A stretch of 64,000 bases of DNA, from contig NZ_MWVI01000074.1 of NCBI RefSeq assembly GCF_002087295.1, forward strand, positions 1-64,000, read 5' to 3'. This document shows, piece after piece, positions 29,815 to 40,371 of the stretch; position 1 is the first letter of the stretch, and every line of letters begins with the position of its first letter. Position numbers and translations under genes: made by a program. This stretch comes from Vreelandella lionensis (GTDB lineage Bacteria; Pseudomonadota; Gammaproteobacteria; Pseudomonadales; Halomonadaceae). The notes beneath the pieces were generated by a model. That model was not told the origin of the DNA. It made no database searches and saw nothing but the letters and a program-made list of their open reading frames with translations.

Positions 29815-30676
29815 ACAACCCACAGCCACCAGCAGGGCGGCTGTGGGTAGGCGCCAGTCAAAGACGCTTACCCCGGCAAGTACGAGCAGTAAGGCCGCCA
29901 GGATAGGCACACCATAGGCCAAGCTGCCCACTAAGCTTGCTTGGCCAAAGCGCAGCGCTTTATCCCAGGCCACCATAGCAATGCCATATGGGCCCAATCC
30001 CAACGCGATACCTGCTAGCAGCGGCTTCACCGCGGGGTAGAGGGGCACTGCTTTCCAATAGTAGGCTTGCCGCGCAGGTGATCGCACAGGCCACTAATAG
30101 TAAACGCGGCAGCAACGGTGTTAAAGAAACCGGTGCTGCCTGCCCAAGCCAGGAATAAAGCGCCCAGCAGAAGGCGGCGAGCAGTGCCAAACCATAGCCG
30201 GATACAGCGCCTCCAAAACTACCATTCAACGCTTGGGGCAGCAGCAGAAGCGCTGCGCCTGAAAAGGCAATTAGCGCGCCAGCCACACTAGCCCACCTCA
30301 GGCGACACCAGCGGCTCCATTGGCTCAATAGCACAAACAGCACCGGCCACGTGTAGGTAATCAACGCCGCTTCGGCGGCGGGGGCAAGGCGCATACCGAT
30401 GAAGTAGCTGCTAACGGCCCCAACGATCAGTAGCGGGATACCCAGCCACACGCTTAGCCGCCAGCCTAGCGAACAGGTTCGCGTAGCAGCACGACGACTC
30501 AACGGCAGAGTGGCAAGTGCACCTGCTAGCAAGGTACGTGCTGTTAGCTGAAGTGGGGCGGTGTCGGGGGCAAGCTCCGCCAGTAGCGGCGCAATGCTCC
30601 ACAACGTCACCGCCACCAAGGCGGAGCAGACGCTGAATTTCGGGGATATGACTACTGGGGAGTGAATGGGATGCAT
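29797..30676 (-). CDS. EamA-family DMT transporter (YddG-like), one frameshift
   Basis: The repaired product is about 292 residues with ten membrane helices in two EamA repeats (VTLWSIAPLLAEL at the start, LGLGPYGIAMVAWDKALRFG in the second). It probably exports an aromatic or other amino acid or metabolite. The start at 30676 follows AGGAGG. The two halves are in different frames, with one net extra base somewhere between 30015 and 30090; removing a C from the coding run at 30063-30064 restores a typical sequence. It is divergent from a LysR gene that may control it. Confidence 0.75.
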
Positions 30677-30816
30677 GACGCGCCTCCTGGAGCCTTCAGT
30701 GATCCAAACTTTGAAGAGGACCAAGTCTTGTAATGATCCTATGGCGCGCAGCATACTCATCACCCACTCATCAAGATAACGATTTTTATGATCAATATCA
30801 TCAACAGTGGTGATGT

Positions 30817-31689
30817 ATGCGCGCACCCACGTTTGACTTAACGCTGTTGCGAACGCTAGTGGCGATTGCGGATACCGGAAGCGTGACCGCAGCGGCGAAA
30901 CGGCTGGCCTATACGCAGTCCACGGTGAGTATGCAGCTACAGCGGTTAGAAGCGCAGTTAGCGGTCAGCCTGCACGAGCGAGATGGGCGGCGGCTGCGCT
31001 TTACCGCTGAAGGTGAGCGCTTACTGGCTCATTCGCGAAGGCTGCTGGCGCTAAACGACGAGGCCTGGAGCGATATGCAGGCCCGCCAGATTACCGGAGA
31101 TCTCACCCTCGGCATCCCTGAGGATTACGCCTCGCTGCTACCGTCGGTGTTTGCCTACTTTCACCAGCTCTATCCGGCGGTGGGATTAACCGTTAAGTGC
31201 GGCACCAGTGCTCATTTGGTCGAGCAAGTGAAAGCCTCGTAACTGGATCTTGCACTGGTAACGCGCCAGCGCAACTCCCCAGGGGGCGATGTAATTCGTC
31301 GTGAGCCGCTGGTCTGGGCGGTAGGAGTTCACCAGCAGCCATCATTGAGCGACCCTATTCCGCTAGCGCTATATTCCCCAGGGGCGGATGTGTTTCGTGA
31401 GGTGGGGGAGCAGGCCTTCCAGGCCGCCGGGCGGGATTGGCGAGTGGCTTACACTAGCCAGTCTATGGCGGGGCTTGCGCCGATTGTGACTGCAGGGGTG
31501 GCAGTGGGGGTTGGGGCGCGGAGTATGCTCACACCTACGCTGCGACCGGTAGATGAGAGTAGCGGGCTGCCTGCTTTGCCGATGATTGAGCTGGCGTTGC
31601 ACCGTGCGCCGCACCGGCCTTCAGAGCCAGCTCGACGGCTGGGTGAATTGATTCGCGAACAGCTAGCGGCTCCCAGCGAAGCATTATAA
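30817..31689 (+). CDS. LysR-family regulator with in-frame TAA
   Basis: The N-terminal HTH is typical (TGSVTAAAKRLAYTQSTVSMQLQRLE), followed by an effector domain (LTLGIPEDYASLLPSVF). A TAA at 31240-31242 follows EQVKAS. The same frame then continues with LDLALVTRQ, which is exactly where LysR proteins have (E/Q)LDLALV, to a normal end at 31689 (290 residues). A single substitution from CAA or GAA explains it. The gene is divergent from the EamA transporter, so local control of export is likely. Confidence 0.78.
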
Positions 31690-31777
31690 GGTATGTCATT
31701 ACCTAACAATCATTTTTCTATCGTGACGCCGCTGAACTAAGCTAACGGTGACGACGCTACTGGGCAGGGAGTTTTGA

Positions 31778-32335
31778 ATGCACGAGTTAGATCACTATAT
31801 CTACCCACATCGGGTGCTGCACTGGCTGGTAGCACTGGCGGTGCTGCTATCGCTAGCGAGTGGCCTAACCCTTGGGTTTTTGGGCTATGAACGTACTGTA
31901 GCGCTCGTCGGGAATACTCTGCCCACCCTACTTTATACTAGCCATAAGACCCTGGGCGTCACGATTTTGCTGCTGATGACGCTGAGCATTATTACCCGAA
32001 TTGCCTTTGTAGTACCGGATCACGATCCGCCCCTGAATGCCTTTGAGCGCATTGTGAGCACCAGCGTGCACCATTTGCTCTATGTGGGACTGGTCGTTAT
32101 GCCCCTCCTCGGCTGGGCAGCCACCGCCACAGGCGGTTTTCCGGTGGAGTTTTTTCACTCGCATTTGCCAGGGCTACTAGGTAAGAATGAGGCGCTCTCG
32201 GAAACTCTGTTTATGTGGCACGAGCGTGTAGGTTGGGCACTGGTGGTGCTGATTACGCTGCATGTGGCTGGCGCGCTGTTTCATTGGCGAATTAAGCGCC
32301 ATAACGTGATGAAGCGCATGAGCCTGTTTGATTAA
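31778..32335 (+). CDS. Cytochrome b561-type di-haem membrane protein
   Basis: The 185-residue inner-membrane protein has four helices. Conserved His occur in helix 1 (HRVLHWLVAL), helix 2 (TSHKTLGV), between (VHHLLYVGL) and helix 4 (HVAGALFHW), the usual ligands for two b haems. It likely moves electrons between ubiquinol and a periplasmic partner or scavenges superoxide as CybB does. It has no obvious operon partner. Confidence 0.82.
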   Translation: MHELDHYIYPHRVLHWLVALAVLLSLASGLTLGFLGYERTVALVGNTLPTLLYTSHKTLGVTILLLMTLSIITRIAFVVPDHDPPLNAFERIVSTSVHHLLYVGLVVMPLLGWAATATGGFPVEFFHSHLPGLLGKNEALSETLFMWHERVGWALVVLITLHVAGALFHWRIKRHNVMKRMSLFD

Positions 32336-32497
32336 ATCGCTGCCTACGCATCTTCTAAGTCACGCTGAACCATAGCCATTAAAAGCAGGTGGTTTGGCGT
32401 GCTTTTTCCGTACACATAAGCTGCCGTTGGAGAGTAATGGGGCTGCTCTGGTTCCTTGAGTGTAGACCTCTTTTTAGAGCCTTGAGTAAACATGATG

Positions 32498-33363
32498 TTA
32501 AAGCGTGAGATGGCTCAGCCTTTCCGTGAGCCGCTGAAACAGCTGCCCGCTGTGACGCCAAAAGTGCAAGTAGAGCGGTACGGTTAATCCGTGCCCCGGC
32601 GCGATACTCACAAGTTGGCTGCTTGCAACTGTTCGGCAGCTTGGCGCTGCGGAATCATGCCGTATCCAATGCCCGCCATGGCCAAACGCACGAAGCCCTC
32701 TGAAGAAGGGCACAAATGGTAGGGAAAGTGCCCCTGGTAGCCGCACTGGGCCAAAAACTTGTGCTGTAGCTGGTCGTGGGGGCCAAAGACGATAGCGGGG
32801 GCTTTTTGAAAGGCCTCTGCGCTCGGGCCTGCCGGAAAAAAGTGTGCGGCATAGCTGGGCGATGCCAGCGGTTGATAAGACATATCCCCCACGTGTAGGC
32901 AGCGGGCACCGGCAATAGGGTTGGGTGTGGCGCATAGGCAGGCGGCAACATCGCCATCCCGCAGGCGCTTCAACCCCACGTCCTGGTCTTCAATGACCAA
33001 ATCCAGCAGCACCTCTTCCGTTTGGCAGATATCCGCCACGGCGTCGGCCCACCAGGTCACCACGCTATCGGCATTCAGGGCAATGCGTAGCCTTGGCGCG
33101 GCTTTTTCTAGAGAGGGAAGAGCATCGTGTAAATCGCGCTCCAAGAGCTGCACCTGCTGGTAATGAGCCAATAATCGCTGGCCGGCAGGCGTGGGCGCGA
33201 GAGTGGGGTGGCGCACCAGCACCGGCTGGCCCAAGCGAATTTCCAGCGCTTTTACCCGTTGAGAGATGGCTGATTGCGAAAGGCCCATCACGTCGCCTGC
33301 TCGCTCGAAGCCGCCGCACTCCACCACGGTGGCCAGTGCATGCAGTAATTTGTAATCCACCAT
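32498..33363 (-). CDS. argP: LysR-family regulator ArgP (IciA), one frameshift
   Basis: The repaired product is about 288 residues. The HTH (GGFERAGDVMGLSQSAISQRVKALE), VRHPTLAPTPAGQRLL and the effector segment MAGIGYGMIPQRQA are characteristic of ArgP, which senses lysine and arginine and activates the exporter gene argO. One base is missing near 32613-32616; beyond it the other frame supplies the normal tail (SIAPG, VPLYLHFWRH). Start 33363 matches the family. argO lies 6.4 kb away in this window, not adjacent. Confidence 0.82.
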
Positions 33364-33519
33364 GGCGTTCTCTCTGTTGTTGGCTAGGGCAGTTAACCAA
33401 CCCCGCAACGGTGAGTAAAGGCATGCACATCACGTTGCGTAAATGAAAATCAGTCTCTTTGTTTGACTTGCCGGGGAAGTGCGTCACAATTCGCCGCTTA
33501 TGTGTAAAGGGGATGCAGC

Positions 33520-35176
33520 ATGGAATTATTGCGGGTGGTTTTTCGTCACTACCGCTGGCCGTTTCTAGGCGCACTAGCGCTGAGCCTGGTGAGTGCCGGG
33601 CTAGGGGTCGGTGTGATTGCGTTCATCAACCAGCGGCTGATCGAAGCGGGCAGCGCCCTCTCCGCATTGCCCCAGTTTTTAGGGCTATTGGCGCTGCTGC
33701 TGGCAGTCACGCTGGGTACGCAGCTAGCGCTTACCTTGCTGGGCCACTACTTCGTCTTCGACCTGCGCTCCCGGCTGGTGAAGCGGATTCTGGATACCGA
33801 TATCGAACGGTTAGAGCAGCTTGGCAACGCCACGCTGCTGGCAAGTCTTTCAAGCGATGTGCGTAATATCACCATCGGTTTTGTGCGCTTACCTGAGCTG
33901 GTGCAGGGCGTAGTGCTGACGCTGGCCTCAGTGGCGTACCTTGCGTGGCTCTCGCCGCAGATGGTGGTGATTACCGTGCTGTGGATGGCCTTCACTATGG
34001 GCGTTGGCTGGGTGCTGGTGTCGAAGGTGTATCGCCACTTTCATCAGGTGCGCGAAAGCGAGGATCGGCTGTATAAGGATTATCAATCGGCGATTGAGGG
34101 CCGCAAAGAGTTGGCGCTTAACCGTGACCGCGCGCGGCGCTTTTTTGATGAATACTACACGGATACCGCAAAAGCGTATCGACACCATATTATTCGCGCA
34201 GACACCTACCATCTCAGCGCCAATAACTGGTCCAATATCATGATGCTGGGCGCTATTGGCGTGGTGTTCTTCATGGCCAACGTGCTGGGCTGGGCAAGCC
34301 CTGCGGTGGCAGCCACCTTTGCTTTAACCCTGCTGTTTTTACGCACGCCCTTGATTCAAGCCGTAGGCGCATGGCCCACGTTAATCAGCGCCCAGGTGGC
34401 GTTCGATAAACTGGCCAGCCTGGAGCTAGCGGAGTACCAGCCGGGCTTCGATGTGGAGGATCGTTTCCACGACTGGCAGCGCTTAACGCTCACCAACGTG
34501 GTGTATCGCTACGCGCCGTCCTCCGGGGGAGAAGGTTTTCAGGTGGGGCCGTTGAACCTCACCCTAATCCGTGGCGAGCAGGTGTTTCTGATTGGCGGTA
34601 ACGGCAGCGGTAAATCGACGCTGGCGCGTCTGCTTTCAGGGTTGTACCGCCCGCAAAGTGGCGAAATTAGTGTGGATTGGCAAAGAGCTTAGCCCGCCAG
34701 AGTGGGCTGCGTTTCGGGCGCGTTTTGCTAGCGTCTTTACCGATTTCCACCAGTTCGACCAAGCCATGGGGCCGGGTGGCAAAGCGGCTGACCCGGTACT
34801 GGTCGCGACATGGCTCGAGCGGTTGCAGATGCAGCAAAAGCTTGAATGGCAAGATGACCGCGTGGTGAATACGCAGCTCTCGCAAGGGCAGCGCAAGCGT
34901 TTGGCACTGCTGCTGGCGATTGCCGAAGAGCGGGATATTTTGCTGCTGGATGAGTGGGCGGCGGACCAGGACCCGCAGTTCAGGCGGCTGTTTTACCGCG
35001 AACTGTTACCTCACTTGAAGGCGATGGGCAAAACCGTGTTTGCCATTAGCCACGACGACAGCTACTTCGTCCATGCGGACCGCTTATTGGAGATGTCCAA
35101 GGGGCAGTTGAGTGAGCTGACGGGAGAGCAGCGGGCACAGGCCAGTGAGGACGCGGTGGCGCAGATCAGCTCGTAA
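33520..35176 (+). CDS. Cyclic peptide/siderophore export ABC transporter (SyrD/PvdE type), one frameshift
   Basis: The repaired protein is about 551 residues, the normal length. Six membrane helices (about 1-300) precede one ATPase domain with Walker A ([10 protein letters not shown]), signature [11 protein letters not shown], Walker B (ILLLDEW) and H-loop AISHD. Relatives export pyoverdine precursors, syringomycin or other peptide siderophores as homodimers. An extra T at 34677-34678 breaks the frame just after Walker A; removing it gives VDGKELS. The gene abuts fhuF (convergent, 8 bases apart) and starts an iron-related block. No peptide synthetase is in the window. Confidence 0.8.
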
Positions 35177-35184
35177 TGAGCTGC

Positions 35185-35958
35185 TTACCCTTTGCGCCGC
35201 GCCTGGCGGTCGCACCCTTCCAGCGGGCAATTACCGCATACGTCAAACTCATCGAGCAGGTAGCGCAGGCAGCAGAGCTTGCGCACCCGCTTGACCTCTT
35301 CACTGCCGCTGGGCTGATAAGTGCGCACTGGCTCGAATAGCGGATTGCGCTGCCCGTTGAGGGTGCGCGATTCCAGCAGCGCGCGCGTGGCGGCCAGCGC
35401 CTCTTGGTTGACCAGCGGATGCGCTGCCAGGGCATTGACGTAATAGTCCACGTAGCCGCCTGCATTGCTCCAAAACACCCGTGGCGCGGCTCCAGAAATG
35501 GCCGAGAGGCGCTCGATGAGCGGTGCCCAGTGTTGCTCGATGAGCGTGGTAAAGCGCTCGGTGGTGTCCTGCGTTGTAAAGCGCTCGCCTTCATGGGGCA
35601 GCCAAAGCCCTTGAGCGCAGCCTTCTTCATTTTGGATCACATAGAGATCGTCCAGCCCGACGGGTAGGTCGCGGTTCAGCAGCAGATGAGCGGTCAGCGT
35701 GGGAACCGTGACGGTGCTGAAGTGCCACTTCGACCAGAGCGAGGCAATGGCTCGCTTATCTCCGCCGGGGTAGCGGCTGGCGTAGCACGCCATATCCTCT
35801 TCAAGCAACGCAGCGTTGCGCCAACGGGATGCCTTGATCGCCCCATGCGGCACCGCACCACCGATCAATGGCGGCGTAAAGTGCTCAAGCGGCCCCTGAT
35901 AGCAATCAGCGAGAGACAGTGGCAGGGCGGTGTCGGGCTGGCGCAAGGCGAGAGGCAT
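35185..35958 (-). CDS. fhuF: Siderophore-iron reductase FhuF
   Basis: The 257-residue protein carries the C-terminal iron-sulfur motif of FhuF (CCLRYLLDEFDVCGNCPLEG, a CC-x10-C-x2-C [2Fe-2S] site). It reduces ferric hydroxamate siderophores in the cytoplasm to release iron. I start at 35958, ten bases after GGAG; the frame is open to 36006. A good Fur box lies about 50 bases upstream (36010-36024). Confidence 0.85.
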   Translation of the reverse strand: MPLALRQPDTALPLSLADCYQGPLEHFTPPLIGGAVPHGAIKASRWRNAALLEEDMACYASRYPGGDKRAIASLWSKWHFSTVTVPTLTAHLLLNRDLPVGLDDLYVIQNEEGCAQGLWLPHEGERFTTQDTTERFTTLIEQHWAPLIERLSAISGAAPRVFWSNAGGYVDYYVNALAAHPLVNQEALAATRALLESRTLNGQRNPLFEPVRTYQPSGSEEVKRVRKLCCLRYLLDEFDVCGNCPLEGCDRQARRKG

Positions 35959-36009
35959 AACCGAACTCCAAGACGTGATAAACGCACGTGGGTAGAGCAC
36001 CAGCATAAG

Positions 36010-36024
36010 CGATAATGCTTATCA
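36010..36024 (-). promoter_or_regulatory. Fur box upstream of fhuF
   Basis: CGATAAT-G-CTTATCA matches the 7-1-7 Fur consensus (TGATAAT-N-ATTATCA) at 12 of 14 positions. It lies 52 bases before the fhuF start and implies iron repression. Confidence 0.7.
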
Positions 36025-36068
36025 GTTGAAGAGTTAATTGAGAACGACTCGTCTTCCAGCCGTGGCGA

Positions 36069-36836
36069 TTATTGCGCCACAGCTATGCGGTGCCCGCCGT
36101 TTGGATGCTGCATGACCTGCATGGGTAGCCCGTAAATGGCTTCCAACGTGTCGTTTTGCATCAGAGCATCGGGCTTGCCGTGGGCCAGCAGGCGGCCGCT
36201 GTGAAGCGCCATGAGTTCATCGCAGTAGCGCGACGCCATATTAATATCGTGAAGCACGATGATCACGCCCAGATTCAGCTCGTCGCAGAGCTTACGAATC
36301 AGCGCCAATACTTCCATTTGGTGGGCGATATCCAGCGCTGCGAGCGGCTCATCCAGCAGTAAAAAACGGCTGCCTTGGGCGATCAGCATAGCGAGCCACA
36401 CCCGTTGGCGTTCACCGCCTGAAAGCGTATCTACCAAGCGGTCGGCGAAGGCTTCCGTGTGGGTGAGGGTAATTGCCCGCTCAATCGCGTTTTTATCTGT
36501 TTGATTATGGCGACCTAGTAGACCGTGCCAGGGGTAACGCCCAAACGCCACCAGCTCGCGTCCGGTGAGATTTTCGGCGCTGGGTAGATGCTGGGGCAGG
36601 TAGGCAACTTGGCGTGCAAACTCGCGGTTGCCCCACTCTTGTAAAGGGCGTTGATCGAAGTGAATATCGCCTTCGCTGACGGGCTGCTGCTGGGCCAGCA
36701 ACTTAATCAACGTCGATTTGCCAGAACCGTTATGACCAATCAGGCCATACACCTTGCCTTCTTCAAAGGTGTGGTGGATAGGTTGAAGAAGGGGCTTGCC
36801 GTTGATGGCGAAGGTGGCACCCTGAACGTTAAACAT
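36069..36836 (-). CDS. fhuC: Ferric hydroxamate ABC importer ATPase FhuC
   Basis: This 255-residue ATPase of the FecE/FhuC class has Walker A ([10 protein letters not shown]), Q-loop (YLPQHLP), signature LSGGERQRVW, Walker B (FLLLDEPLAALD) and H-loop VLHDIN. FGRYPWHG is typical of siderophore importers. It pairs functionally with the double-length permease FhuB encoded 0.8 kb away on the other strand. AGGAG precedes the start and a Fur box lies 50 bases further up. Confidence 0.87.
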   Translation of the reverse strand: MFNVQGATFAINGKPLLQPIHHTFEEGKVYGLIGHNGSGKSTLIKLLAQQQPVSEGDIHFDQRPLQEWGNREFARQVAYLPQHLPSAENLTGRELVAFGRYPWHGLLGRHNQTDKNAIERAITLTHTEAFADRLVDTLSGGERQRVWLAMLIAQGSRFLLLDEPLAALDIAHQMEVLALIRKLCDELNLGVIIVLHDINMASRYCDELMALHSGRLLAHGKPDALMQNDTLEAIYGLPMQVMQHPNGGHRIAVAQ

Positions 36837-36886
36837 GCGTCACTCCTAGCCGAGCGGACATCGCGCTAATGAAAAGCGTATTGTAT

Positions 36887-36901
36887 CGTTAATAGTTATC
36901 A
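36887..36901 (-). promoter_or_regulatory. Fur box upstream of fhuC
   Basis: CGTTAAT-A-GTTATCA matches the 7-1-7 Fur consensus at about 11 of 14 positions, 50 bases upstream of the fhuC start. The bases beyond it (TTTAGAAATCT) recur almost unchanged next to the Fur box at 37526. Confidence 0.6.
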
Positions 36902-36902
36902 T

Positions 36903-37487
36903 TTAGAAATCTTTCCGTGACCGGGAGCCTGCTTTTGTCATCAACGGCAGGCGTTTGTGTGCGATGGCCATCACGATATGCCCGACGACCAGCAGAAGCA
37001 GTAACCAAGAAAGAGGGCTGTGCAGCAGGTCGGCAGGGAGCATGAGCACTGGTATCTCGTTTTCTGCACCAGGAATCACCTCAATACCATAAACCTTGAG
37101 TGGCCAGCCGCCGGCGTAGTTTCTGATTAATCCAAGACTGGAAATCAGCATCAACAGCACATAAAACAAGCCATGCACGGCGCTAGCCAGCCGGCCACGT
37201 AACGTGCGCAACTGCCGAGGCCGCTGACCACGCCGGTTAAGCCACCAGACTAATCGCACTAAGGTGATGACCAATAGCAGTAGGCCAATCGCTCCGTGTG
37301 GCGCTAACCGTGACAGCATTAACGTCACGCTCGTTTCGCCAAACACACGCCACATGACCACGACAAAGAACTGAGTAAGCACTAATAGCGCAGTGAGCCA
37401 GTGCAGTAGACAACTGACGACACCGTAATGATGGGGAGTGTCGCGCCATGCAGTGGGCAACAGTGTAGAGGAGAGAGCAGCTTTCAT
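36903..37487 (-). CDS. Cytochrome b561-type membrane protein in siderophore locus
   Basis: The 194-residue protein has four helices and His residues placed as in cytochrome b561 (CLLHWLTALL, APHGAIGLLL, AVHGLFYVLL, VVGHIVMAIAHKR), binding two b haems. It lies between fhuC and fhuB, and its promoter region holds a Fur box, so expression is probably iron-controlled. It could supply electrons for periplasmic ferric reduction; that role is inference. Confidence 0.78.
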   Translation of the reverse strand: MKAALSSTLLPTAWRDTPHHYGVVSCLLHWLTALLVLTQFFVVVMWRVFGETSVTLMLSRLAPHGAIGLLLLVITLVRLVWWLNRRGQRPRQLRTLRGRLASAVHGLFYVLLMLISSLGLIRNYAGGWPLKVYGIEVIPGAENEIPVLMLPADLLHSPLSWLLLLLVVGHIVMAIAHKRLPLMTKAGSRSRKDF

Positions 37488-37525
37488 AACAGACTTAGTG
37501 GTAATGGGCGGAGCCAAGATTGTAG

Positions 37526-37540
37526 TGTGAATACTTATCA
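37526..37540. promoter_or_regulatory. Fur box between cytochrome b561 gene and fhuB
   Basis: TGTGAAT-A-CTTATCA matches the Fur consensus at about 11 of 14 positions. It sits in the divergent gap, 39 bases from the cytochrome start and 108 from fhuB, and could control both. Confidence 0.6.
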
Positions 37541-37647
37541 TTTAGAATCTCGCCCTTTGATTTATTTTCTGTTTCCTCGATTGCCAAGGTCACGCCAATG
37601 ACAATGCCTGCCCGTGCCTCCGCTGTCCTCGTTGACGGGATATTGTC

Positions 37648-39627
37648 ATGCATCTGATGGGCCGCCGTTCTCCCGCTCATATCTGCTTACTGCTGAGTTT
37701 GCCGTTGATGGTGCTGCTGGGGCTGAGCCTTCAGCAGCAGGGCGGTATCGCGCAGAGTGTTCAGGCACTACTGTTTCCCGCGCTCGATAACGTCGATGAG
37801 CTGCTGCTGCACTTCGCTTGGTGGCCGCGTTTTACCATTGCGCTATTAGCCGGTGGTGGTCTAGCACTGGCTGGCGTGCTAATGCAGCAGGTGCTTCGCA
37901 ACCCGCTGGCATCGCCCACCACCTTGGGTGTTGCCTCGGGCGCTAACTTGGCACTGATGGCGGCCACACTGTTGGCCCCTGGCGTTCTTGCGATTGGCGG
38001 TGAGTGGATTGCGCTGCTGGGTGGTGCTGCCGCCGTGGGGTTGGTATTTGCGCTCTCTTGGCGGCGCGGATTAGCGCCCATTGCGGTGGTGCTGGCGGGG
38101 TTGGTGGTCAATCTTTATTTGGGCGCGCTCTCTACAGCCCTGCTGCTGTTCAACCATGAAACCCTGGCGGGGCTGCTGATTTGGGGTGCTGGCTCCCTGG
38201 CACAAAATGGTTGGGATGGCGTAGCGTCGCTGGCTCCCAGGCTGGCCATTTGCGGCTTGGCGGCGTGGCTGCTGCTGCGTCCTTTGGCCGTTTTAGAGTT
38301 AGACGACGCCAGCGCCAAAAGCCTGGGGATTTCGCTGAAGCATTTGCGCTTTGCCGGGTTAGGACTGGCGGTCTTTATCACCGGTAGCGTGGTGAGTGTG
38401 GTGGGTATTATCGGCTTCATTGGTTTAGCGGCTCCCAATATCGTGCGTATGGCGGGGGCACGCACGCTGCGTGCGCGCTTGCTCTGGTCGACGTTATTAG
38501 GCGCCGTGCTGCTGGCCACCACGGACCTCTTACTGCAGCGCTTTTCCGGCATGGTGGCGACGCTGATTCCCACCGGGGCCGTGACGGGCGCCTTAGGCGC
38601 ACCGCTGCTGATGTGGTTAATTCCGCGCCTTAAACTGCAGGGCGACCGTCCTCCCCAGTCCTCCGGCGTGGTGATCACGCGCCACGCCGCGCCCCATCGG
38701 TTAGCGATAGGGCTACTGCTAGCGCTGGTGGCAGCCATGGTGGTGGGGCATTTGGTGGGGCAAGGGGCCAACGGCTGGAGCATCATCGCCCCGACGAACT
38801 GGGGCGTGATCGAGTGGCGCTTTCCGCGCGTGATGGCGGCGGCGGCCAGCGGTTTGATGCTGGCCATAGCGGGCACTATTCTGCAGCGCCTTTCGGCTAA
38901 CCCCATGGCGAGCCCTGAAGTGCTGGGTATCAGCGGTGGCTGTGCCATTGCGCTGATTTTAGGGATCTACCTGCTCCCCGCCCCCAGCAATGCCTTGTTG
39001 GTGGCGATAGGAACGCTGGGGGCGTTGGCGACGCTGCTTGTGCTGGTAGCGCTCAACCGTAAGAGTGGCTTTGTGCCTGAGCGTTTACTGCTCAGCGGCG
39101 TAGCGATTAGCGCGCTGTTCGATGCGGTGCGCAGCGTGCTGCTGGCGGGCGGTGACCCGCGCGGCCAGCAGGTTATTGCGTGGCTGGCAGGCTCTACTTA
39201 TTACGTGGATGTAGGCAGCGCGCTGCTCGTGGGGGGAATCGCAGCGGTACTGGCGCTGATATCGCTGCCATTCACTCGCTGGCTAGATATCATGCCGCTG
39301 GGTGCCGCCACAGCGCGTTCGCTGGGCATTGGTCTGAACCGTGCGCGCCTAGCGCTACTGCTGCTGGTCGCTGTGCTCACCGCCTGCGCCACGCTAGTGG
39401 TGGGGCCGCTCTCCTTCATTGGCTTGTTGGCCCCGCATATGGCTCGGCTAATGGGCTTCTCCCGAGCCCGCCCGCACTTAGTAGGCGCTGCCTTGATTGG
39501 TATGCTGTTGATGGTGCTGGCCGACTGGGTAGGCCGTCAAATCATGTTCCCTTATGAGATTCCCGCAGGCTTAGTGGCCTCGCTGATCGGTGGGGCCTAC
39601 TTTATGTGGGGGCTGCGGCGGTTATAA
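37648..39627 (+). CDS. fhuB: Ferric hydroxamate importer permease FhuB (fused double permease)
   Basis: The 659-residue protein has two homologous FecCD-type permease halves, each with about ten helices. The half-repeats carry [19 protein letters not shown] / [19 protein letters not shown] and [13 protein letters not shown] / [13 protein letters not shown]. Length equals E. coli FhuB. It moves ferric hydroxamates across the inner membrane with FhuC. No FhuD binding protein and no cognate outer-membrane receptor are found in the window. Confidence 0.9.
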   Translation: MHLMGRRSPAHICLLLSLPLMVLLGLSLQQQGGIAQSVQALLFPALDNVDELLLHFAWWPRFTIALLAGGGLALAGVLMQQVLRNPLASPTTLGVASGANLALMAATLLAPGVLAIGGEWIALLGGAAAVGLVFALSWRRGLAPIAVVLAGLVVNLYLGALSTALLLFNHETLAGLLIWGAGSLAQNGWDGVASLAPRLAICGLAAWLLLRPLAVLELDDASAKSLGISLKHLRFAGLGLAVFITGSVVSVVGIIGFIGLAAPNIVRMAGARTLRARLLWSTLLGAVLLATTDLLLQRFSGMVATLIPTGAVTGALGAPLLMWLIPRLKLQGDRPPQSSGVVITRHAAPHRLAIGLLLALVAAMVVGHLVGQGANGWSIIAPTNWGVIEWRFPRVMAAAASGLMLAIAGTILQRLSANPMASPEVLGISGGCAIALILGIYLLPAPSNALLVAIGTLGALATLLVLVALNRKSGFVPERLLLSGVAISALFDAVRSVLLAGGDPRGQQVIAWLAGSTYYVDVGSALLVGGIAAVLALISLPFTRWLDIMPLGAATARSLGIGLNRARLALLLLVAVLTACATLVVGPLSFIGLLAPHMARLMGFSRARPHLVGAALIGMLLMVLADWVGRQIMFPYEIPAGLVASLIGGAYFMWGLRRL

Positions 39628-39744
39628 GCGCTCAGTGTCGATGTGCATAAGCCTTGCTAATGCACTATTAGCAGGATGATTTTTGGTTATGCGAGCCTTC
39701 CCTTACCCTGTCGCCATCTTCACTCCAGCATAAGGCAAACGGCA

Positions 39745-40355
39745 ATGTGGGAAAGCTACTTAACGGGTTTGGTAGTTTGCGGCGGCATTATCATGGCGAT
39801 TGGGGCGCAGAACGCCTATGTGCTGGGGCTGGCCGTTCGCCGCGAGTACCACTGTGGTCGGCGGGGCTGTGTATTAGCGCGGATATCATTCTGCTCACGG
39901 CGGGTATGTTTGGTGCCAGCGCGTTTTTGCTCACCATGCCCAATGCCATGGAAGCCATGCGCTGGGTGGGCGTGCTGTTTTTGAGCTGGCTGGCCGCACA
40001 AGCACTATGGCGCGCTGCCAGCGGCCGCGAAGGCTTGAAAGCCAACAGCGCCAAAGCGCGCAGCTTGCGCGGCGTGTTACTGGCGACGCTGGCGGTGACG
40101 GTGCTCAACCCGCAAGTCTACCTCGATACGCTGCTGTTAATTCCCGCCATTGGCGCCCAGCAGGAGAGCGCCGGTGTGTTCGTTGCCGGAGCGTCAACGG
40201 CTTCGATTCTCTGGTTTAGCTTGCTGGCCTGGGGCGGCGCGGCGCTGTCACCCTGGCTTTCTCGCCCCGGCGCTTGGCGCACCATCGATGGACTGATTGG
40301 CCTGATGATGGCCGCCATCGCGGTGCATCTCGCGCTCGGCTCGGCGCTTTTGTAA
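39745..40355 (+). CDS. argO: LysE/ArgO-family amino-acid exporter, one frameshift
   Basis: The repaired product of about 203 residues has six helices with GIIMAIGAQNAYVLG at the N-terminus and LAVTVLNPQVYLDTLLLI in the middle, the signature of ArgO/LysE exporters of arginine and lysine. One base is missing near 39854-39856, after about 36 codons. ATG 39745 is the natural start. It would be a target of ArgP (32498-33363), which is encoded elsewhere in this window. Confidence 0.83.
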
Positions 40356-40371
40356 GGGACGAATCGCCCGG

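Noticed and set aside
32379-32561. 60-codon frame between cytochrome b561 and argP
   Set aside because: It overlaps the true 3' end of argP and has no ribosome site or family resemblance.
38115-38948. 277-codon open frame antisense to fhuB
   Set aside because: Its Pro/Ser/Ala-rich composition is typical of antisense translation of membrane genes.
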